This document shows, piece after piece, positions 58,267 to 64,000 of a stretch of DNA of 64,000 bases. Numbering within the stretch: the stretch's first letter is position 1; the number at the start of each line of letters is the position of its first letter. The notes under the pieces were generated by a model. It worked only from the letters and a program-made list of their open reading frames with translations, was not told where the DNA came from and made no database searches. The position numbers and the translations under genes are program-made. The stretch is from Paenibacillus radicis (ex Xue et al. 2023) (GTDB lineage Bacteria; Bacillota; Bacilli; Paenibacillales; NBRC-103111). Location: NCBI RefSeq assembly GCF_024722015.1, contig NZ_JANQBD010000015.1:168139-232138 (forward strand), in the 5' to 3' direction.

Positions 58267-58419
58267 ATGGAATTATATGTTAGAGAGGAAATAAGAGAGG
58301 ATCAAAATATTTCGGAAGCACAGCACACCTGGGATACAATCGAAATTCAATTATGTTACAATATAACAATATTTAAGAGATTTCGTCACTTTTTGCGGTT
58401 GCCCGGGAAATTTTTTTAA
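58267..58419 (+). CDS. Doubtful small reading frame
   Basis: 50 residues, MELYVREEIREDQNISEAQH to FLRLPGKFF. AAGGGG lies 8 bases before the ATG, but composition is not convincing and the C terminus runs into an AT-rich stretch. No family recognised. Listed because of the start signal and its position before the cyclophilin gene. Confidence 0.3.
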   Translation: MELYVREEIREDQNISEAQHTWDTIEIQLCYNITIFKRFRHFLRLPGKFF

Positions 58420-58478
58420 TAGTGTAGCAGCCAATGCACTCAAATTTGTAAGTAGTTAAATCATAAGGAGAGACAACA

Positions 58479-59168
58479 ATGGGGACAAGTATTATAGGGA
58501 TTTTATTGATTCTTGCCACTTCCTTGCACTTTATTAATACAGGCGATAATAGCTCAGTAACGCGCAATAGTAATGTAGTGGAGCAGAAGATGGAGATAAC
58601 CAAAAGTGAAAGTGCAAAAGAAGTAGTTATCGAGAAGAAATACGCAAGTCCTCCAGCAATGATTATTGATTCGAATAAGTCTTATCAAGCTCTTGTCAAG
58701 ACCAATCAAGGTGACTTCACAATTGAGTTATTTGCAAACTCAGCACCAAAAACGGTCAATAATTTTGTCTTTCTGTCAAAGGAAGGATTTTATAACGATA
58801 TTTTATTTCATAGAATTATAAAGTCCTTTATGGTTCAAACAGGTGATCCTAATGGTAATGGTACTGGGGGTCCCGGATATAAATTCGAAGATGAATTGAG
58901 CTCAACGTATAAATACAAACCGGGTATTGTTGCAATGGCTAATGCAGGTCCTAACACTAATGGTAGTCAGTTTTTTATTTGTACGGGGGAAGACAGCAAG
59001 AGTCTGGATCAATACCCGAACTATACGATTTTTGGCAAAGTTACAGCTGGCATGGATACGGTATTAAAAATTGCTGATACAAAGGTTGAAAAGGCTAATA
59101 ATACCGGAGAATTAAGCCATCCGTCTGAAAAAGTATTCATTGAGTCAATAACCGTGACAGAGAAATGA
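58479..59168 (+). CDS. Membrane-anchored or exported cyclophilin-type peptidyl-prolyl isomerase
   Basis: 229 residues. N-terminal hydrophobic segment MGTSIIGILLILATSLHF acts as signal or anchor, followed by about 45 linker residues, then the cyclophilin domain: GDFTIELFANSAPKTVNNF, LFHRIIKSFMVQTGDPNGNGTGGPGY, AMANAGPNTNGSQFFI and YTIFGKVTAGMD. Arg and Phe-Met-Gln catalytic residues are present. No lipobox Cys. Folds extracellular proteins. AAGGAG lies before the ATG. Confidence 0.93.
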   Translation: MGTSIIGILLILATSLHFINTGDNSSVTRNSNVVEQKMEITKSESAKEVVIEKKYASPPAMIIDSNKSYQALVKTNQGDFTIELFANSAPKTVNNFVFLSKEGFYNDILFHRIIKSFMVQTGDPNGNGTGGPGYKFEDELSSTYKYKPGIVAMANAGPNTNGSQFFICTGEDSKSLDQYPNYTIFGKVTAGMDTVLKIADTKVEKANNTGELSHPSEKVFIESITVTEK

Positions 59169-59309
59169 TAATTGAAACGCCCATAAACGAACACATGTAA
59201 CTACCGGTAATTTTTCAATTCTACTCCGAAGTATTCCGTAGGCTTTTTTCTTTTGCAAATAGATCCCATATGATAGAATTTAATTAGAACTTAATGGGGG
59301 TGCAACGGC

Positions 59310-59501
59310 ATGATCGAACGGTATCCATTATTAAACGAAGCAGGACGCACTATGTGTGTATTTGAGAAGAACGGAAAATATTACGGACATATTCTCAAAG
59401 ACCGAACGGAGAAAGCACCGGCTAAATTCATGTTCGAGACACCGAGATTCGATAGCCTAGACGCATTAAAAGCAGAGTATCCAGCGAAAGAGTCCGAGTA
59501 A
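59310..59501 (+). CDS. Small hypothetical protein
   Basis: 63 residues, not recognised: MIERYPLLNEAGRTMCVFEK, then GKYYGHILKDRTEKAPAKF and SLDALKAEYPAKE. Soluble; the central part looks like a small beta-rich domain. GGGGGTG lies before the ATG. Single Cys. Flanked on both sides by short genes of the same strand. Confidence 0.6.
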   Translation: MIERYPLLNEAGRTMCVFEKNGKYYGHILKDRTEKAPAKFMFETPRFDSLDALKAEYPAKESE

Positions 59502-59588
59502 TGAAGTTTCATTTAGATATGACCTGACACGTCTAATAGTTGCATTTCTGAATAAAATATAAGAACTCGATTTAGTGGAGGGCTTATA

Positions 59589-59816
59589 ATGACAAGGAAG
59601 ACAGCAAACCATATTGGAGTAGCTTTGTATTGCTGCCTAATGATCTCCATTCCTCTCATGATTTATTTAGAGATCAATAACCACATACTTCTAGGTATAC
59701 TAATGGTCTGCATCATGTTTGGATTATCAATGGGCTTACTTGCAGTATCTGAAATAGCGGATAAAAAAACAGAGAAGGTTACAGCATCCAAGCAAAAATT
59801 GCGGAATGAAAGTTAA
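59589..59816 (+). CDS. Small two-helix membrane protein
   Basis: 75 residues. Two membrane helices (about 10-26 and 31-54: VALYCCLMISIPLMIYL and ILLGILMVCIMFGLSMGLLAV) and a basic C-terminal tail KKTEKVTASKQKLRNES. AGTGGAGG lies before the ATG and a terminator follows. No family recognised. Confidence 0.65.
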   Translation: MTRKTANHIGVALYCCLMISIPLMIYLEINNHILLGILMVCIMFGLSMGLLAVSEIADKKTEKVTASKQKLRNES

Positions 59817-59830
59817 ACGAGTAGATGTAT

Positions 59831-59864
59831 CCCTTACTAGCTCAGGCTGGTGGGGATTTTTTTT
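59831..59864 (+). terminator. Terminator after the two-helix membrane protein gene
   Basis: CCCTTACTAGC and GCTGGTGGGG pair in a stem of about ten pairs with several G-U pairs around TCAG, followed by eight T. Confidence 0.82.
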
Positions 59865-59960
59865 GCTCATACTTAGAAATTACTATTGAAATTAGATTAA
59901 ATGTTCGTTATTCTGGATAATATACAAACATATGTTCTCTTTTGAGCGGAGGCGATGTTC

Positions 59961-60368
59961 GTGGCAGATAAGATGAACAAATACATTCAAACGAATCCAG
60001 CGCAGTTAGTTACTCCCGGTGAGCTTCTATTAGTTAAAATGGAGCTTATATTATCGATCATGCTTGATGTGCTTCAAAGTGATATCCAGAAAATTAAACA
60101 AGCTAACTTGAAGCTGAATGTCCTTTATGCCCTGAGTCTCAGCAATGCGCATGAAAGTGTCCACTCGGAATTGATGGAGCTTAGGGTAGAGTTGAGAAAA
60201 CGAGACATCAAGATTTTAGAAGAAATTCGCGCCAAAGATGGCGTACAGGCTCAATTCATATGCCGTGGCTATGATCACAATCTTTTGATTCAATGGAAGA
60301 AGGTCAGAGCAGCCATTGTTCAAAAGGGTAGCCAGTATTGGGATATTTCATTAACAGATAGCGAGTGA
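59961..60368 (+). CDS. Hypothetical helical protein of the YolD-like gene cluster
   Basis: 135 residues from GTG (8 bases after GGAGG; an ATG two codons earlier is too close). Mostly helical: ELLLVKMELILSIMLDVLQS, then ELMELRVELRKRDIKILEEI, then a beta-like end ICRGYDHNLLIQW. No recognised domain. The stop is 3 bases before the next gene, suggesting a small operon of three overlapping genes. Confidence 0.6.
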   Translation: MADKMNKYIQTNPAQLVTPGELLLVKMELILSIMLDVLQSDIQKIKQANLKLNVLYALSLSNAHESVHSELMELRVELRKRDIKILEEIRAKDGVQAQFICRGYDHNLLIQWKKVRAAIVQKGSQYWDISLTDSE

Positions 60369-60371
60369 ACA

Positions 60372-60725
60372 ATGAGAACAAAACTAGAAGAAAACAGTAT
60401 ATGGGAGTGTAGTGGAATGATGTTACCGGAACATAAGAATCGGATCAATAGAGTTTATGGTCAGAAGAAAAAAATGAAATTGACTAAACCAGCGTTAACA
60501 GACGAGGATCAGCAAGAATTATTCAGGAGATTAAAAGTCTCGAAATCGCAAAATCTGGAGGCTTCAATTACGTTGTTTAGAGATAGTGGAAACCGGACTA
60601 TATTTGGAATTGTAACAAGTATAGATCCGCGATATGCTCTTATAAAAGTCGAGTCTGGACCTTCATGGGAAGTGTTTCAATTTTCAGATGTAATCAGGGT
60701 GGATTTGCATGATGCAGGATACTGA
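60372..60725 (+). CDS. YolD-like domain protein, longer form
   Basis: 117 residues. The opening WECSGMMLPEHKNRINRVYG is a typical YolD motif (W-x-S-x-M-L-P-E-H), followed by a fold with ASITLFRDSGNRTIFGIVTSIDPR and WEVFQFSDVIRVDL. The family accompanies UvrX/DinB polymerases in SOS regions, but none is present. No strong ribosome binding site; likely coupled to the gene before. Its end overlaps the following gene by 17 bases. Confidence 0.75.
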   Translation: MRTKLEENSIWECSGMMLPEHKNRINRVYGQKKKMKLTKPALTDEDQQELFRRLKVSKSQNLEASITLFRDSGNRTIFGIVTSIDPRYALIKVESGPSWEVFQFSDVIRVDLHDAGY

Positions 60726-60942
60726 AAGGAAAATATTACGCATCCTTTGGAATTTGTACCAGAATAATTGGTCTCGTCCTGATTTAGAGCACATTTGCCG
60801 ACTTTCTGTTCGCCCCCGACACCAAGTACGTTCTTGTATTAAGAAACTAGTTGAAACCGGATATATTGAAGTGCAGCCTGGGGCTTTGCGCGTTATTCAA
60901 AGTCGGGAACAAGAGCTTCCACGGTGGAGACCGATGAACTAG
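60709..60942 (+). CDS. Small winged-helix-like protein
   Basis: 77 residues. MMQDTERKILRILWNLYQNN, then RPDLEHICRLSVRPRHQVRSCIKKLVETGYIEV looks like a winged helix-turn-helix: three helices and a short wing. Basic C terminus PRWRPMN. It overlaps the preceding YolD-like gene in another frame, which suggests coordinated expression. AGGGTGG lies before the ATG. Could be the regulator of the cluster (inference). Confidence 0.6.
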   Translation: MMQDTERKILRILWNLYQNNWSRPDLEHICRLSVRPRHQVRSCIKKLVETGYIEVQPGALRVIQSREQELPRWRPMN

Positions 60943-61039
60943 TAGGGATCTGAGCAGTAACTGGAGTAGATACGCCACCATGTTCCATGTATCCTAGACC
61001 AATACCCTATCAGGAGCAGACCCGGATTCATTATGGTAC

Positions 61040-61777
61040 TCACTGTAAATGAATTAAATAAATTTTATTAAATGAAGTGAATGGTTCGAAGTCGCATTTT
61101 AACTGTATATTTGTTTCATTAATTTTCTGAGAAAATTGGATTTCATCAGTGATTTTTTCGCCAGGACTCAGTTCTTTATACGTGCGTAGCTTGCTGCTAA
61201 TAAGAAAGTTGGGTTCTTGTACCATCCTAAAATGACTAGGGTTATAGATGATTTTCTTGTCGCCATTATTTTCAGTTGAAACGGTAACATAGATATATTC
61301 TAATCCCTTAGAGGCATCTCTAAAGTTTGCAGGCTCTCTTCTAATCCCTTCTATCTTAAAATTCCTGTCTGCAGCAGCTATGGTCTCGTTCATCTCAAAT
61401 TCAGTTTTCGCTTTCTCGGCCGCAGCCTTTTTAGCAGCTTCTTCATCCATTGCTTTCTTTTTGGCAGCTTCTTCGGCTTTGATTTTCAAATCGGTTTCCT
61501 TTTTAGCTTTATCCGTTGATAGGGCATTGAGATTCACTTCTACTAAAGCTTTGGAGGTTTCCCTCGATTCTTCTGTGGACATAGATCCAAATGGTGGGAT
61601 ATAGGGGACTACTAACAAGATAATTAAAAAATAATAAAAACCAACTCCTGATGCTAGGAAAAAATATTTAAATAGGTTCACTCTCAATATTAACAAGATG
61701 ATAGCTGGGACAAGTGAAACAACTCCCATTATTAAAAAGAGACTTCCCATTAGACTTTCTATTATTGTCGATGTCAT
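61040..61777 (-). CDS. Membrane-anchored protein with KA-rich coiled coil and DUF4352-like domain
   Basis: 245 residues. Two membrane helices (about 10-31 and 36-59), then an Ala/Lys/Glu-rich coiled coil (AEEAAKKKAMDEEAAKKAAA, about 90-125), then a beta-sandwich (FKIEGIRREPANFRDASKG, YVTVSTENNGDKKIIYNPSHF, LSPGEKITDEIQFSQ) resembling DUF4352. The sandwich likely faces outside. GAGG lies 8 bases before the ATG. Function unknown. Confidence 0.72.
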   Translation of the reverse strand: MTSTIIESLMGSLFLIMGVVSLVPAIILLILRVNLFKYFFLASGVGFYYFLIILLVVPYIPPFGSMSTEESRETSKALVEVNLNALSTDKAKKETDLKIKAEEAAKKKAMDEEAAKKAAAEKAKTEFEMNETIAAADRNFKIEGIRREPANFRDASKGLEYIYVTVSTENNGDKKIIYNPSHFRMVQEPNFLISSKLRTYKELSPGEKITDEIQFSQKINETNIQLKCDFEPFTSFNKIYLIHLQ

Positions 61778-61789
61778 GATTAATACCTC

Positions 61790-62330
61790 ATTTTGGATAG
61801 GACTTTTTCTGGCAGTACTTGGCTTCCCTTACTGAGCCATCTACCCTTAGTATTTGGGTCAAGCTAGCTGCTATAACAAAGAATGTAGGCCTATTATACC
61901 ATTTCGACAAAATATATGTAATATTATGGATGAGGTAATAGATCGATTTTATTCATGTTCTGATAGAATTGTTGGACGTCCATTTTAAAAGACTTCATTA
62001 ACTCAACTAATTGGATAATAGATATAAGTACTTTCGAATGACATTCCAAAAATTAATACAATTAAATATTAGTGTTCTTAAGGAGATGATAAACTCATTT
62101 CACTTCAAGATTTAAATCATGCATTGTAAGACAGGGAATTATTCCTGTGCTTAATTGAAAAATAGTAAGGGTGCCTATTCAGTGGATATCTATGTTGGAA
62201 ATTGAAACATTGCTCCATATCTCAATAGGGAACGAAATGTCTTGCTTGCAATGGGCCTATTATTTTAAAGTGTCCAATCAATAAATCTGCAATATACATA
62301 ATATGTTGTAGGCTAAATGGAAGGAGGCTG
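61790..62330. other. AT-rich region without a supportable gene
   Basis: About 540 bases. Only very short frames are present, the longest (30 codons, MLEIETLLHISIG...) with no ribosome binding site. One AAGGAG followed by ATG leads to a 9-codon frame. Nothing repeated or structured is evident. Confidence 0.5.
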
Positions 62331-62336
62331 TTATCT

Positions 62337-62435
62337 ATGGGGGCAAGTTGTGCAGGCGTAGGCCTTTGGACTAGTACGGGAGTAATTCTTGTATTGTACA
62401 TTCTGCTTGTTATCGTATTACGTTCATGTATCTAA
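62337..62435 (+). CDS. YjcZ-family sporulation peptide, copy 2
   Basis: 32 residues: MGASCAGVGLWTSTGVILVL then YILLVIVLRSCI. Same plan as copy 1 (short Gly/Cys head, TSTGVILVL core, one membrane helix). AAGGAGG lies 9 bases before the ATG. It is followed by a terminator nearly identical in design to that of copy 1, so the two loci probably arose by duplication. Confidence 0.85.
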   Translation: MGASCAGVGLWTSTGVILVLYILLVIVLRSCI

Positions 62436-62442
62436 CAAAACC

Positions 62443-62476
62443 AGCCCTTTATCTTTCGGGATTGAGGGCTTTTTTC
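62443..62476 (+). terminator. Terminator after YjcZ copy 2
   Basis: AGCCC and GGGCT around a TTTATCTTTCGGGATTGA region, followed by six T. The loop shares TTTCGGGATTGAG with copy 1. Confidence 0.8.
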
Positions 62477-62519
62477 TGTTTGTTGTATATATTATTAATG
62501 AACTATATGGATAAATCAG

Positions 62520-62890
62520 GAAAATACTTAAAATGGAAATGTATGGTGGACAAGTACAGTTGCCCGACATACAAGACGAAGAACCTTGGGTTGCCAAGGT
62601 ATTGTTATAAGTACGGCAGCCGGTTGTCGGTGCCAACATAGCTTAAAAGACACATGTTGGCACTTGAGATCGACTTTCGAAGCATTGAACTTGGTTTTAC
62701 GCAAAGATCACATCAAGTCATCGATGCTAGTATCGTGGATGAAATAACTTCAACGCAATTACGCCAAGACAGACGTCAACTTTGGCAGCGGACCGACCGG
62801 ATACTACTGGTCTATATTTACCCAATTCTTACGAGGGGATCAAACTCGTCATTTATAAAAGTAAGGAGCATGGGAGGATAAAACGTTGAC
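62520..62890 (+). pseudogene. Possible decayed gene remnant
   Basis: One frame reads MYGGQVQLPDIQDEEPWVAK, then stops, and resumes as VRQPVVGANIA and later TGLYLPNSYEGIKLVIYKSK in broken pieces. These look protein-like but are interrupted by several stop codons and frame changes. GGGAGG sits just before the end with a TTG 8 bases on. No family is recognised. Confidence 0.25.
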
Positions 62891-62952
62891 TGTTCTAACC
62901 CAAATTAGTGACGGACTGTGCAATTCTTCTGCACATTGGTTGAATAACAAAG

Positions 62953-62986
62953 AAACGGAACCACCTACTCTTAGGTTCCGTTTTTT
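62953..62986 (+). terminator. Terminator hairpin
   Basis: AACGGAACC and GGTTCCGTT form a perfect 9-pair stem; six T follow. No intact gene precedes it, so it may belong to the decayed remnant. Confidence 0.8.
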
Positions 62987-63083
62987 GCGTATTATTTGTT
63001 GTTTTTTCTTTTAAGAGAATAAACTTCCTATTTCAGCTGATGGCTTACTACATCTATCAAGAGGCAGTTACTTTGTCGATGCA

Positions 63084-63686
63084 CTAATCGAGCTTGCGCA
63101 AAATTCTAGAAGCATTCCACATTTCAACATACATAAGCTCCTTTATTTGATCTTTAATAACTGATAGCTGCATCATTTGCTGATTATGACGTAATTCTGA
63201 TTCTAATATATTTAATGCTTCTTTTAAATTGTCTGCTCTTTTGTCAGAAAGATACTGTTTTATTAATAGGAGGTAGTCAGCAGCCCAATATGTCGGAGGA
63301 ATAACACTTTCATTTTGTAGAGAATTATAAGCATCTGATCGTAATTTAGGGTATTCTTTTAAAAATTTAGCATTGTCAGACTTTTTAGATAGGACTAGTA
63401 CTTTATTAATTACAAACGTAAGAAACATATAAGAAGCCATTAAGAAGCATATTGAGTATAGAACAAATACCATGCTTTGATCTTTTGCTATGCGAAAGTG
63501 AAGATAGAAGGAAACAAATAACAATATTGATAAAACCAATAAATGTACCATAAATCCCAATCGAAGAGGTTTTTTAAAAATCCAAGTTAATTTTACGTCG
63601 TATTCTGAAATTTTGTTAACGTATTGTAGCGTTTTATCAATATTGTTCAATAATAATTCTTTATTGTTTTCAATTGAAACGGACAC
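63084..63686 (-). CDS. Hypothetical membrane protein
   Basis: 200 residues, AT-rich codons. N-terminal amphipathic part, then two membrane helices (about 45-64, FMVHLLVLSILLFVSFYL, and about 73-97), then a cytoplasmic helical domain ending LMYVEMWNASRILRKLD. No domain recognised. Start is GTG with GGGGGAG 5-6 bases before it. Confidence 0.65.
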   Translation of the reverse strand: MSVSIENNKELLLNNIDKTLQYVNKISEYDVKLTWIFKKPLRLGFMVHLLVLSILLFVSFYLHFRIAKDQSMVFVLYSICFLMASYMFLTFVINKVLVLSKKSDNAKFLKEYPKLRSDAYNSLQNESVIPPTYWAADYLLLIKQYLSDKRADNLKEALNILESELRHNQQMMQLSVIKDQIKELMYVEMWNASRILRKLD

Positions 63687-63689
63687 TCT

Positions 63690-64000
63690 ATCTCCCCCAA
63701 AATAATAATTAATAAAATTATAACCGAGTGTATTAAAAATTCCAATAAATTACTGTATAAATATAGTTTGGATTAATTATTTTGGCAATGAAATTGATAG
63801 AGGAACGATATGTACTAAATCTTTCGTTTTGTGTTCTGAGCATGTCCAGGTTGTTTTATACGTGAGTTAAAAGAGCGTACTATGTCAATAAGCTTTAAAC
63901 TGACTTTTGAGTAACTCAAACACACCTAACCATAAAAATTTTTAAAAATTAGTTAGCAACTGACGAAGAGCAGTGGACTTAACCGTCATATCTCGAACTT
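63690..64000. other. AT-rich window end without a supportable gene
   Basis: No reading frame with a start signal, no stem with a T-tract. A short palindromic AATTTTTAAAAATT occurs but carries no context. Confidence 0.5.

Noticed and set aside
62426..62641. 71-codon plus-strand frame after YjcZ copy 2
   Set aside because: It begins inside the peptide gene, passes through its terminator and lacks a start signal.

Overview
The window is chromosomal DNA of a spore-forming, low-to-mid GC Gram-positive bacterium of the Bacillales, most likely Paenibacillus or a close relative (inference). The grounds are a long block matching the Bacillus subtilis yloA-to-recG order, spore genes (the 26-residue spoVM, spoVIF, an alpha/beta SASP, two YjcZ-type peptides), an S-layer (SLH) protein, frequent TTG/GTG starts with strong AGGAGG sites, and U-tract hairpin terminators.

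Left part (1-13.6 kb): the end of a LysR-type regulator, a PHP phosphoesterase and galU, a small orphan gene, a long-form IMP dehydrogenase, rqcH (ribosome quality control) on the minus strand, a Ca2+ P-type ATPase, dapF, and a fused homocysteine methyltransferase/methylenetetrahydrofolate reductase.

Core housekeeping block (12.7-34.5 kb, nearly all plus strand): yicC, remA, gmk, rpoZ, coaBC, priA, def, fmt, rsmB, rlmN, prpC, prkC, rsgA, rpe, a small membrane protein, spoVM, rpmB (minus strand, with a clear promoter), an Asp23-family gene, fakA, a degV/fakB gene, recG and spoVIF. Many genes overlap or abut (coaBC/priA, def/fmt, prkC/rsgA), so translation is probably coupled. Several proteins carry extra low-complexity segments: an Ala/Ser/Thr insertion in PriA, a basic tail on RsmB, a Ser-rich insertion in RsgA and a Thr-Pro-Gly/GTQ-repeat tail on PrkC.

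Envelope and stress block (34.6-49.4 kb): a marR-led efflux operon (EmrA-like adaptor, DHA2 pump, lipoprotein adaptor, secreted repeat protein), a secreted beta-helix protein, a DUF2164 gene with a broken or non-canonical start, then a module of an unknown protein, a Gly/Ser-rich secreted protein with an EF-hand-like loop, a glutathionylspermidine-synthase-like ATP-grasp ligase and a DUF350 membrane protein. An ECF41-type sigma factor follows, with a CxxC carboxymuconolactone decarboxylase whose upstream region carries a good match to the ECF41 promoter, then a YcdB/PepSY-SLH exoprotein.

Right part (49.4-64 kb): SASP with a SigG-type promoter divergent from a solitary ATP-dependent DNA ligase, a DJ-1/PfpI protein, a nitroreductase, KtrB, and then an increasingly AT-rich accessory region: a holin and a GH73 amidase-like lysin separated by unrelated small genes, YolD-like genes, tiny membrane proteins, two YjcZ copies sharing their terminator design, a divergent RdgB/HAM1 protein, a cyclophilin, and several hypothetical membrane proteins. 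No rRNA, tRNA, CRISPR array, insertion sequence or known riboswitch was recognised.
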